From DASZTV01 sp036268405 (GTDB taxonomy: Bacteria > Actinomycetota > Actinomycetes > JAFAQI01): a stretch of DNA of 14,209 bases. Positions 1-7,075 of this stretch are shown piece by piece (positions within the stretch are counted from its first letter, which is position 1; the number at the start of each line of letters is the position of its first letter). The stretch covers positions 1 through 14,209 of the forward strand of contig DATAUF010000082.1 in assembly GCA_036268405.1 (NCBI GenBank), read 5' to 3'. The notes below the pieces were generated by a model. It searched no databases, had not been told where the DNA came from, and was given only the letters and a program-made list of their open reading frames with translations. Both the position numbers and the translations under genes were made by a program.

Positions 1-144
1 GCGAAGATCGCCAAGGACCGCGGCATCGGTGGCCCGATCCTGTCTGCGTCGTCGTACTTCATGAAGTCCCCGCCGGTGCAGTACAGCGATGACGAGGCCC
101 GCGACGCGGTCGCCAACTTCATCGCCGGCACCATCGAAAGCTAG
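1..144 (+). CDS. ino1: myo-inositol-1-phosphate synthase, C-terminal end (partial)
   Basis: Frame +1 is open from the window edge to the TAG at 142-144 and gives the last 47 residues of a protein. The segment SSYFMKSPPVQYSDDEAR followed by a short helix ending FIAGTIES is the typical C-terminus of actinobacterial inositol-3-phosphate synthase. That NAD-dependent cytoplasmic enzyme isomerises glucose-6-phosphate to inositol-1-phosphate, the entry step to phosphatidylinositol, mycothiol and inositol lipids. The catalytic core lies outside the window, so identification rests on this tail alone. The next gene, an MFS transporter, starts 28 bases downstream on the same strand but appears to have its own promoter. 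Confidence 0.85.
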   Translation, partial: AKIAKDRGIGGPILSASSYFMKSPPVQYSDDEARDAVANFIAGTIES

Positions 145-152
145 GTACACCG

Positions 153-168
153 GGCACCGTACGGTGCC
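153..168. promoter_or_regulatory. Perfect 16-bp palindrome (candidate operator)
   Basis: GGCACCGTACGGTGCC is a perfect inverted repeat with no spacer, lying between the ino1 stop and the MFS ATG at 172. It contains most of a -10-like hexamer, TACGGT (160-165), which ends 6 bases before the ATG. A dimeric repressor bound here would block transcription. A short RNA hairpin is the alternative, but there is no T-run and no loop space, so an operator is the better reading. The regulator is not in the window. Confidence 0.5.
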
Positions 169-171
169 TGC

Positions 172-1506
172 ATGCCACAACTGCCGCGCGTCGAGAGCCT
201 TCGGGCGCTCTTCGACGAGCGGCAGTTCGGCGTTCTGCTCGCGACACGGCTGACATCGCAAACCGCCGACGGGGTCTTCCAGGCGAGTCTGTACGGCGCG
301 CTGCTGTTCAACCCGGACCACCACACCCGGCCCGGCCAGATCGCCGCCGGCCTCGTGCTGCTCGTCCTGCCCTACAGCATCATCGGGCCCTTCGCCGGAG
401 TGTTCCTCGACCGCTGGCGGCGGCAACGGGTGCTCGCGCGGGGCGCCCTGGTGCACGGCGTCTTTGCCGTCGCCTCCGCGGCGTTGCTCGCGACCGCTGG
501 CTCGCGATCCGTCGGCTTCGACGCTGCGGCGTTCGCCGCCCTCGCCGTGAATCGCTTCTACCTCGCGGCGCAGAGCGCCGCACTGCCACACGTCGTACGC
601 GATGAGCAGCTCGTGCTGGGCAACTCATTCACGACGACCGCGGGCACGGTCGTGACCCTGGTCGGCGTCAGCCTCGGCCTCGGCGTACGCCACCTTGCCG
701 GCTCCGGTGATCACGGCAACGCAGTCGTCGCGGCATTCTCCTTCGTGGGCTATCTGGTCGCGGCCGCCGTGGCCAGGCGGATTCCCGCGGATCACCTCGG
801 GCCAGACGAGCGCCCAAGCGCGTCGGTGACGCAGGCACTCGGCGCCGTCGCGGGCGGCTTCAAGGCCGGGGCGGCCCACGTCCTCCGCCATCGACCCGCG
901 GCACGAGCGCTCGCACTGATCTTCGGTCAGCGCGCGCTGTTCGGGCTTTGGACGATCATGACACTGCTGCTCTACCGCAACACGTTCGCGCCCGATGGCC
1001 CACTGCGCGCCGGGCTCGTCGGTGCGGGACAGGCCGCGAGTGTCGGTGGCGTCGGCTTGGTGCTGGCCGCGCTCGTCACCCCGCGCATTGCTCGGCGTAC
1101 CGGGTTGCACCGCTGGATCGCGATCAGCACCGCGATACCTGCGGTCACGATGCTCGCGTTCGGACTGCCGTTCTCGCTGGTGTGGTTCCTCGGATCCGCG
1201 CTCGCCCTCGGCTTTGCGATGCAGGCGACGAAGGTGTGCGTCGACACGATCGTGCAGGAAGCGGTAGACGACGACTTCCGAGGCCGCGCGTTCGCCCTCT
1301 ACGACGCCGGCGCCAACACGTGCTTCGCGGGCGCGGCGGTGATCGGCGCGGTCACCCTTCCCATCACCGGCCGCAGCGCCACAGCGCTGGTCGTGATGAG
1401 CGCGGCCTACCTGTTGCTCGCTGCGACGTATGCCGCTGCAGCGAGGGGCGGATCAGTGCTTGCCCAGGAGCCCGCCGAGCAGGTTGCCCAGCAGCCCGTT
1501 CGATGA
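172..1506 (+). CDS. MFS family transporter
   Basis: A 444-residue, strongly hydrophobic protein, the usual length for a 12-helix major facilitator permease of the inner membrane. After the second helix the loop GVFLDRWRRQRV (about residues 76-87, with D80-R81) is the MFS motif A that gates the transport cycle. The halves are joined by a basic loop near residues 200-240 (ARRIPADHLGPDE onward). Substrate cannot be told; these proteins are usually proton-driven effluxers of drugs or metabolites. The ATG at 172 is chosen because a TACGGT -10-like box lies 6 bases upstream and there is no Shine-Dalgarno, consistent with a leaderless mRNA. The last 54 bases overlap the 3' end of the opposite-strand FecR-like gene, giving a polar tail (EPAEQVAQQPVR). 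Confidence 0.9.
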   Translation: MPQLPRVESLRALFDERQFGVLLATRLTSQTADGVFQASLYGALLFNPDHHTRPGQIAAGLVLLVLPYSIIGPFAGVFLDRWRRQRVLARGALVHGVFAVASAALLATAGSRSVGFDAAAFAALAVNRFYLAAQSAALPHVVRDEQLVLGNSFTTTAGTVVTLVGVSLGLGVRHLAGSGDHGNAVVAAFSFVGYLVAAAVARRIPADHLGPDERPSASVTQALGAVAGGFKAGAAHVLRHRPAARALALIFGQRALFGLWTIMTLLLYRNTFAPDGPLRAGLVGAGQAASVGGVGLVLAALVTPRIARRTGLHRWIAISTAIPAVTMLAFGLPFSLVWFLGSALALGFAMQATKVCVDTIVQEAVDDDFRGRAFALYDAGANTCFAGAAVIGAVTLPITGRSATALVVMSAAYLLLAATYAAAARGGSVLAQEPAEQVAQQPVR

Positions 1507-2862
1507 CGTTGCAGCCGGCGTCGTGGTCGGAGCCTTGCTCGCCTTGTGCGTCGTCGAGCCCGCGTCCGTCTGCGAGGCGCTCTTGGTTGCGGTCAGGCCG
1601 GACGTGAGGCCGGTCTTCTTCGTGTCCGGCGCCGTCGACACCGTCGAGTCGTGCGGCAGCAGGTTGAGTACGCCGTCGATCACCGACTGAACAGTCGACA
1701 CGAGCGAGCCCAGCAGGGTCGGCGCGGGTGTGGGCGTCGCGCCGCCGCCCGGCGCCGGCGTACCGGGTGCCGATGGGTTGGACGGGAACGGGGAGGTGAC
1801 GGTGGTGGCCGGCTGGGTCGCGTTGTGCGAACCCGTTCCGGATCCGGTGAAGTCGCCGACGACCGTCGGGGTGATGCTTCCCACCTGGCCAGGCTTCTGA
1901 GTGCTGTGCTGCAGCGCGGACAGCGTCGACTCCACGGAGGACGCCTGACCGTTGAGCAGGTGAAGCACCACGCCCCATGACCCGCCTTCGGCGCGCCAGG
2001 CAACCGCGTCGTCGTAGCGCTGCTGCATGTCGCCGCCATGAGTCGCATCGGCGATCAGCACGGGAAGCACCCGCTCGCTACGAGTGCGGTCGGGAATCGG
2101 CTGTGCCAGGCCCGTCCAAGACGCCTCGATGACCTGCGCGGTCGAGCGGCCGGTGGTGTCGATCCCGCGAGCAAGAGTCTTCATGGCGATGTCGTCGGCG
2201 ACGAGTCGCGGGACCACTCGGTCCTCGTCGTCACTGTCCATGAGGTGCAGCGGTGTGGTGACTGCCGGCAGCGCATCACCATTGATGAGCGTCTGCGACA
2301 GCGGCGGCATTGCGAGGTGGCGTCCGGTCGTGCTGCTCACGGCTGCCGGTCCGGCCAGGGCGCCGATCCGCACCGAGACCCCCCGGGCCGCTTCGGTCGC
2401 GGAGCCGACGGGGATGGTCACCGTGTCGCCCGCGAGGTCAAGAGCCAGGCCCGCTCCGTGGAGTGCGTCGACCACGGCGGTGCCGGTTCGCAGCTGCTGG
2501 TGGTCGCCGCTGACGACGGCAAGTGCGCCTTTGCTGCTGAGCAGGACCAGGCGGCCGCGGGTGAGCAGCTGGGCGAAGCCGTGGGGGCCGGTCGTGACGA
2601 CATCACCAGCCACAACCTGCTGGCCGGTGACCGCGGCGTGCGTGGCGCCGGAGGACGTGACGATGTCCGCGTCCTTGGACTGGACCAGCAGCGTCGAGGC
2701 CTGCGCCACCGGGGTGGTGCCGCGGGTCGCGACCACCACGATGCCCGTGGCCATCACCGCGAGCGCGGCCACGCCGCGCGCCGTAGCGGAACGCCCGGTT
2801 CGTCTCATATATCCAGTGTCGCTCACAATGCCATTGTCGCGTGGACCATCCACAATCTCCAT
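1453..2862 (-). CDS. FecR-domain, membrane-anchored secreted protein
   Basis: A 469-residue protein. A basic segment is followed by one membrane helix (about 31-48, VAALAVMATGIVVVATRG). A FecR-like domain follows at about 58-150: GQQVVAGDVVTTGPHGFAQL then a turn-rich beta segment RGRLVLLSSKGALAVVSG. Next come a helical middle region (about 195-330) and a Pro/Thr/Gly-rich linker (about 340-395). The C-terminus ends in a leucine-glycine motif, NGLLGNLLGGLLGKH. In Gram-negatives FecR domains sit in anti-sigma regulators, but many actinobacterial ones are extracytoplasmic proteins of unknown role, and no sigma factor is adjacent. Start is uncertain: the ATG at 2806-2808 (MRRTGRSATARG) would put the basic residues directly before the helix and looks equally good; neither start has a clear ribosome site. 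It lies 46 bases behind pcnA on the same strand and may be co-transcribed. Confidence 0.8.
   Translation of the reverse strand: MEIVDGPRDNGIVSDTGYMRRTGRSATARGVAALAVMATGIVVVATRGTTPVAQASTLLVQSKDADIVTSSGATHAAVTGQQVVAGDVVTTGPHGFAQLLTRGRLVLLSSKGALAVVSGDHQQLRTGTAVVDALHGAGLALDLAGDTVTIPVGSATEAARGVSVRIGALAGPAAVSSTTGRHLAMPPLSQTLINGDALPAVTTPLHLMDSDDEDRVVPRLVADDIAMKTLARGIDTTGRSTAQVIEASWTGLAQPIPDRTRSERVLPVLIADATHGGDMQQRYDDAVAWRAEGGSWGVVLHLLNGQASSVESTLSALQHSTQKPGQVGSITPTVVGDFTGSGTGSHNATQPATTVTSPFPSNPSAPGTPAPGGGATPTPAPTLLGSLVSTVQSVIDGVLNLLPHDSTVSTAPDTKKTGLTSGLTATKSASQTDAGSTTHKASKAPTTTPAATSSNGLLGNLLGGLLGKH
2825..2837. repeat. Short palindrome at the FecR-like gene start
   Basis: ACAATG-C-CATTGT is a perfect 6-bp inverted repeat with a one-base centre. 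It is followed by a second inverted pair, GACCAT (2844-2849) and ATGGTC (2861-2866). If the FecR-like gene starts at 2808, both lie in its leader and could be an operator; if it starts at 2862, they are coding. An AT-rich palindrome stands out in this GC-rich sequence, but the function is speculative. Confidence 0.3.
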
Positions 2863-2908
2863 GGTCTGGGATGACTAGTGCCGAGCGGCGACACGCCGGT
2901 GATCACGC

Positions 2909-4351
2909 TCAGATCCCCTGCTCGGCCGCCCACTCACGCAGTGCGGCCACGGCCTCGTCCCGCGTCATCGGACCTCGGTCCATGCGCAGCGAGAGCATGT
3001 GCCGATAGGCCTCCCCGACCGCCCGTCCGGGAGCAAGACCGAGCTCGGCCATGATCTCGTTGCCATCCAGATCGGGGCGGATCGCGTCGAGATCCTCCCG
3101 CTCGGCCAGCTCGGCGATCCGCTGCTCCAGCGAGTCATACGCCGCCGCGAGTGCCGCTGCCTTCCGGGCGTTGCGGGTGGTGCAGTCGGAGCGCGTGAGG
3201 CGGTGGAGCTGACCGAGCAAGGGCCCGGCATCCCGGACATAGCGCCGCACCGCCGCATCGGTCCACGTACCGCCGGAGTAGCCGTGGAAGCGCAGGTGAA
3301 GCTCGACCAGCCGCGAGACGTCTTCGACGATGTCCTTCGGATACCGCAGCGCGCTCAGCCGCGTCCGGGTCATCGACGCCCCGACGACCTCGTGGTGGTG
3401 GAAGCTCACCTTGCCGGCCGGGTCCAGCGACTTTGTCTTCGGCTTGCCGATGTCGTGGAGCAAGGCCGCCAGGCGAAGTACCAGGTCCGGCCCGTCGGTC
3501 TCGAGCGAGATCGCCTGCTCGAGGACGGTCAGGGTGTGGATGTAGACGTCCTTGTGCCGGCGATGCTCATCGACCGTTTCGCGAAGCCTGGCGACCTCGG
3601 GCAGCACCTGCTCCGCCATGCCGCTGTCGACGAGGACGGTCAGCCCGTGGCGCGGATCAGGTGCCAGCATCAGCTTGGTCAGCTCGTCCCGCACCCGCTC
3701 CGCGCTCACGATCGCCAGCCGGTCCGTCATGCCCGTGATCGCCGCGTACGTGTCCCGCTCGATCTCGAAGCCGAGCTGGGCGGCGAAGCGCGCGGCGCGC
3801 ATCATCCGCAGCGGATCGTCGGCGAAGGACTGCTCCGGCTCGATCGGGGTACGCAGCACTGCCGCGGCCAGATCGTCGAGGCCCCCACACGGATCGACGA
3901 TCGGCCGTGCCGCGTCGACTGGGAGCGCCACCGCCATGGCGTTGACCGTGAAGTCGCGCCGGCTGAGGTCCCCCTCGACCGTGTCACCGAACTTCACCTG
4001 GGGCTTGCGCGACGCGGGGTCGTAGTTGTCACTGCGGAAGGTCGTGATCTCGCAGCGGTGCGAGCCGATCTGTACTCCGACGGTGCCGAACGCGATACCG
4101 GTCGTCCAGGTCGGACCCAGCGACGTCACGATCTCGAGCACCCGGTCCGGGCGGGCATCCGTGGTGAAGTCGAGGTCTGCGGTCTGCCTGCCGAGCAGGG
4201 CATCGCGTACCGGGCCGCCGACCAGGTAGAGCGCGTGGCCGGACGCCGCGAAGTGGCCCGCGAGGGGGTCGGTCACCGAGCTGAGCCGCATCAGCTCCCG
4301 GATCGCTCGGCGCGCCGCCTCCCCAAACGAGAAGCTCTCCCCGGACGACAT
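2909..4351 (-). CDS. pcnA: CCA tRNA nucleotidyltransferase
   Basis: A 480-residue cytoplasmic enzyme that builds or repairs the 3' CCA end of tRNAs using CTP and ATP. The class II nucleotidyltransferase head is clear: YLVGGPVRDALLG (about 42-54) and the metal-binding DLDF (59-62, in the order D-x-D). RRDFTVNAMA (131-140) and ADDPLRMMRAARFAAQLGF (about 177-195) follow, the conserved motifs around the nucleotide-binding and neck regions. An HD phosphohydrolase-like domain follows (LLHDIGKPK, HD at 299-300, with HHHE near 318-321). The length and the HD domain match the actinobacterial form, as in M. tuberculosis Rv3907c. The ATG at 4349-4351 is supported by TAGGCT on the minus strand seven bases upstream. 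It is transcribed divergently from the NUDIX gene. Confidence 0.96.
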   Translation of the reverse strand: MSSGESFSFGEAARRAIRELMRLSSVTDPLAGHFAASGHALYLVGGPVRDALLGRQTADLDFTTDARPDRVLEIVTSLGPTWTTGIAFGTVGVQIGSHRCEITTFRSDNYDPASRKPQVKFGDTVEGDLSRRDFTVNAMAVALPVDAARPIVDPCGGLDDLAAAVLRTPIEPEQSFADDPLRMMRAARFAAQLGFEIERDTYAAITGMTDRLAIVSAERVRDELTKLMLAPDPRHGLTVLVDSGMAEQVLPEVARLRETVDEHRRHKDVYIHTLTVLEQAISLETDGPDLVLRLAALLHDIGKPKTKSLDPAGKVSFHHHEVVGASMTRTRLSALRYPKDIVEDVSRLVELHLRFHGYSGGTWTDAAVRRYVRDAGPLLGQLHRLTRSDCTTRNARKAAALAAAYDSLEQRIAELAEREDLDAIRPDLDGNEIMAELGLAPGRAVGEAYRHMLSLRMDRGPMTRDEAVAALREWAAEQGI

Positions 4352-4358
4352 TCCGACA

Positions 4359-4364
4359 AGCCTA
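4359..4364 (-). promoter_or_regulatory. -10 hexamer of pcnA (probable leaderless promoter)
   Basis: On the minus strand the sequence reads TAGGCT, seven bases, then the pcnA ATG. This fits the TANNNT -10 consensus of actinobacterial housekeeping promoters with transcription starting at or next to the start codon. No Shine-Dalgarno is seen and no good -35 is recognisable. Confidence 0.55.
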
Positions 4365-4394
4365 GGAGTGGGCTCGGCCCGGAAGGTGCGCTCA

Positions 4395-4400
4395 TAGGAT
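4395..4400 (+). promoter_or_regulatory. -10 hexamer of the NUDIX operon (probable leaderless promoter)
   Basis: TAGGAT ends six bases before the ATG at 4407, so the transcript would start at or very near the start codon. AGGA within the hexamer is unlikely to act as a ribosome site if the mRNA is leaderless. This promoter would drive the NUDIX, DUF6049-like and murJ genes together. Confidence 0.55.
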
Positions 4401-4406
4401 CAGGAC

Positions 4407-4865
4407 ATGTCCCCCTCCTCCCGCCGGTACCTCCGCCGGGTCGAGGAGACCTCGGCAGGCGGCCTGGTTGTGGACGGCACGGACATGGCGGCTCGCGCGG
4501 CGCTGATCGGGCGGCTCGACCGTCGCGGCCGGCTGCGCTGGTCGCTTCCGAAGGGTCACGTCGAGGCCGGCGAGACCACCGAGGACGCCGCGGTTCGCGA
4601 GGTAGCCGAGGAGACCGGGATCACCGGCCGGGTCCTCGCCCCACTGGGCACGATCGACTTCTGGTTCGTCGCGGAGGGCCGGCGGATCCACAAGACGGTC
4701 CATCACTTCCTGCTGATGGCGCAGAGTGGCGAGCTCTCCGACGAGGACGTCGAGGTGGAGCAGGTCGAGTGGGTGCCCCTCAACCAGCTGGCGGAGCGTC
4801 TGGCGTACGACGATGAACGCCGGCTCGTGCAGGCCGTGCCCGGGCTGCTCGCCGACACCGCGTGA
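4407..4865 (+). CDS. NUDIX hydrolase (MutT4-like)
   Basis: A 152-residue cytoplasmic protein with a complete NUDIX box at residues 50-72. It starts GHVEAGE and continues AAVREVAEETGI, matching G-x5-E-x7-R-E-U-x-E-E-x-G-U; the REVAEE glutamates bind the metal. NUDIX enzymes cleave a nucleoside diphosphate linked to another group. Position between pcnA and the DUF6049 gene matches M. tuberculosis mutT4 (Rv3908), but the substrate is not readable from sequence and sanitising of oxidised nucleotides is only one option. LPKGH before the box is typical of the diadenosine-polyphosphate/MutT-like branch. First gene of the operon; its TGA overlaps the GTG of the next gene by four bases. Confidence 0.93.
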   Translation: MSPSSRRYLRRVEETSAGGLVVDGTDMAARAALIGRLDRRGRLRWSLPKGHVEAGETTEDAAVREVAEETGITGRVLAPLGTIDFWFVAEGRRIHKTVHHFLLMAQSGELSDEDVEVEQVEWVPLNQLAERLAYDDERRLVQAVPGLLADTA

Positions 4866-7075
4866 TCAGCCCGACGCGGCGACTGACGAGCGTCCTCGCC
4901 GCGGCTGCCTTCGTGATCGCGCCACTGGCCGCCGGTGCACTGCCCAGCGCCGGTGCACTGCCCGGCGCCGACGCCGACGCGACGTCGGCTCCGATCGTTG
5001 CGACGCTCACCACCCTGAAGCCGATCGCCCCGCAACCCGGGGACGCGCTGGTGGTCACCGGCACGGTCGCCAACGTGTCGGACGCGCCGATCAGCGCCCT
5101 TGCCGTCCAGCTGCGGATGAGCGCGGCGCTCGGCGATCGCAGCACGTTCGACGCGTACGCGGGTGATCCGGATGGAACGGTGAGCGGTCTCCCGATCGCG
5201 CTCACCCAGGCGGTTCCGCTGACCGACCCGACCCTTGCCGCGGGCCGGCACGAGCCGTTCCGGATCAGCGTGGCACTGGACCCGGCCACCTCCGGACTCC
5301 CGACCTCGAGCTGGCAGGTCCGCGAGCTCGGGGTCTCGATAACGGGCCTCACCGCGGCGGGAACCGGCCCGGTTGGAAGCATCCGGACGTTCCTGCCGTG
5401 GGCGCCACACGACGCGATCGGGCCGCTTCGCCTGGGCCTCGCCTGGCTTTGGCCGCTGGACGACCGGCCGCACCGGGTCAGCTCGGCGCTGTGGTCCGAC
5501 GATGGGCTTGCTCCGGAGGTAGCGCCGGGCGGGAGGCTCTCGTCCCTGCTGGCCGCCGCCTCCGCCGCCGCGGGTCAATCACCGCCTCCTGCACCTCCCG
5601 CACGACACGGCGGGCCGAAGCACCACAAGTCCCAGCGCTTCGCACCCAAGAACGTCCCGGTGACGTGGGCCATCGACCCGATGTTGCTCGATGACGTCAA
5701 CGTGATGCGGGCGGGCTACCAGGTCACGGCAAGTCCCAAGCCGTTCGCCGGCAAGGGGAGCAGTGCCGCTCGGGCCTGGTTGGGCGCCCTGCGCTCGGCA
5801 ACCGCGGGCAGCGACGTCGTGTCGCTGCCGTACGGCGACCCTGACGTCGCCGCGGCAGTGCGCAACGGGCTTTCGACATTGGTGGGCGTGGCGGCGACGG
5901 CGGGTGGCAAGCTGCTCACCGAGCTGCTGCCCGCTGCGAACCAGCTGGAGGTCGGCTGGCCACCCGACGGCCTCCTGGACCAACACGCCGTCGACGCGCT
6001 GTTCAGCGACGGCGCGACCAGCCTGGTGCTGTCCGACACCGCGTTGCCGCCGGTCGTGGCGCCCAACGAGACACCGGGGGCACGATCCTCCCTCGTCACC
6101 GCCGCCGGCGACATTCCCACCGCACTGTCGGACTCGATCCTCTCAACGGCCGTCAGCGATGGCGCCGAAAGCACCTCCGACCCTCGCCTCGCGTTACAGC
6201 GCTTTCTTGCGGAGACGTTGATGATCGAGGCCGAGGCGCCGTCGGATCGGCGCAGCATCCTCCTCACTCCGGCGCGACGCTGGACCCCGTCGGCGACGTA
6301 CGCCGCAGACCTGCTGGCGGACACGGGCAAGGTCCCGTGGCTGGAGCCGACGACGCTGTCCCAGATCCTTGGCGGCCAGGCAAGCTCCACGCTTGCGCGC
6401 GAACCACTGACGTATCCCGCAACCGCGCGGCGGTCCGAGCTTTCACGGACATACCTTCAAGAAGTCGTGCGACTGCAGCACTCGCTCTCGCAGCTGACGA
6501 ACATCCTCCCGCCCAACGACGCCGAGACCCGGCCGCTGAGCACCGGCCTGCTCCGGTCACTGTCCAGCGCGTGGCGCGGCAACGGAGCACAACGGCACGA
6601 CTGGATCCTCAAGTACGAGGGCGCTCTCCACGCGATGACGTCAGGGGTGCAGATCGTCTCGGCGCCGTACAGCACGGTCACGTTGACCGGTCACGGCGGC
6701 AAGGTGCCCGTCACCATCACCAACACACTTGATGCGCCCGCGCGCATCACCGTGCAGCTCGACGCCAACCAGCGTTTGACCCTGCCGCACAACGGTCGCG
6801 TCGCGGTCACCGTGCCCGCGGGCCAGCAGACGACAGTCGACGTACATGCCGTTGCGAAGACCTCGGGCGTCTTCCCGCTCACCGTGCAGCTGCTGACACC
6901 GAACGGCCAGGTGTTCGGCAGGCAGGTTCATTTGTACGTCCGCTCGACGGTTTACGGCACGATCACCCTTGTGATCACCGGAGCCGCTACCGCCGCCTTG
7001 CTCGTCGCGGTCGCGATCAGGCTCACCCGCCGCGGCATCGCCGCGCGGCGGGCCGCCGGCACTCCAGCCCCGTGA
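4862..7075 (+). CDS. DUF6049-like secreted, C-terminally anchored protein
   Basis: A 737-residue protein with an N-terminal signal peptide (RRLTSVLAAAAFVIAPLAAGA, likely cut near residues 30-40). A large extracytoplasmic region follows, and one C-terminal membrane helix (about 697-720, ITLVITGAATAALLVAVAI) with a basic tail (RLTRRGIAARR) gives outside-facing anchoring. The first part (about 45-180) looks like a beta domain. The centre holds VPVTWAIDPMLLDDV and VVSLPYGDPDVAAA, segments I associate with this actinobacterial family. A second beta-sandwich-like segment (about 600-690, VPVTITNTLDAPARITVQL) precedes the helix. The M. tuberculosis counterpart by position is Rv3909; its function is unknown. 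GTG start at 4862 overlaps the NUDIX stop and there is no Shine-Dalgarno, so translation is probably coupled. A role in wall synthesis is inferred only from its fixed place before murJ. Confidence 0.85.
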   Translation: MISPTRRLTSVLAAAAFVIAPLAAGALPSAGALPGADADATSAPIVATLTTLKPIAPQPGDALVVTGTVANVSDAPISALAVQLRMSAALGDRSTFDAYAGDPDGTVSGLPIALTQAVPLTDPTLAAGRHEPFRISVALDPATSGLPTSSWQVRELGVSITGLTAAGTGPVGSIRTFLPWAPHDAIGPLRLGLAWLWPLDDRPHRVSSALWSDDGLAPEVAPGGRLSSLLAAASAAAGQSPPPAPPARHGGPKHHKSQRFAPKNVPVTWAIDPMLLDDVNVMRAGYQVTASPKPFAGKGSSAARAWLGALRSATAGSDVVSLPYGDPDVAAAVRNGLSTLVGVAATAGGKLLTELLPAANQLEVGWPPDGLLDQHAVDALFSDGATSLVLSDTALPPVVAPNETPGARSSLVTAAGDIPTALSDSILSTAVSDGAESTSDPRLALQRFLAETLMIEAEAPSDRRSILLTPARRWTPSATYAADLLADTGKVPWLEPTTLSQILGGQASSTLAREPLTYPATARRSELSRTYLQEVVRLQHSLSQLTNILPPNDAETRPLSTGLLRSLSSAWRGNGAQRHDWILKYEGALHAMTSGVQIVSAPYSTVTLTGHGGKVPVTITNTLDAPARITVQLDANQRLTLPHNGRVAVTVPAGQQTTVDVHAVAKTSGVFPLTVQLLTPNGQVFGRQVHLYVRSTVYGTITLVITGAATAALLVAVAIRLTRRGIAARRAAGTPAP
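4931..4966 (+). repeat. Two-copy 18-bp tandem repeat in a signal peptide
   Basis: GCCGGTGCACTGCCC followed by AGC (4931-4948) and then by GGC (4949-4966) is an 18-bp unit repeated in frame. It encodes AGALPS-AGALPG near the predicted signal-peptide cleavage region. It looks like a recent local duplication that could vary in copy number between strains without shifting frame. Confidence 0.75.

Noticed and set aside
2084..2878. Open frames on the plus strand opposite the FecR-like gene (also 2038-2874)
   Set aside because: The minus frame has a membrane helix, a FecR-like domain and a sensible linker. The plus frames are serine/arginine-rich with no recognisable fold and no promoter.
2883..2910. 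Possible terminator hairpin between pcnA and the FecR-like gene (CGGCG/CGCCG and GAGCG/CGCTC)
   Set aside because: Stems are only 5 bp, the two pairings do not stack into one hairpin, and there is no T-run. Read-through into the FecR-like gene remains possible.
2999..4816. A 605-codon open frame on the plus strand opposite pcnA, running into the NUDIX gene
   Set aside because: It mirrors the real pcnA frame in GC-rich DNA, and its translation is arginine/glycine/proline-rich without domains. pcnA and the NUDIX gene both carry full family motifs in their own frames.
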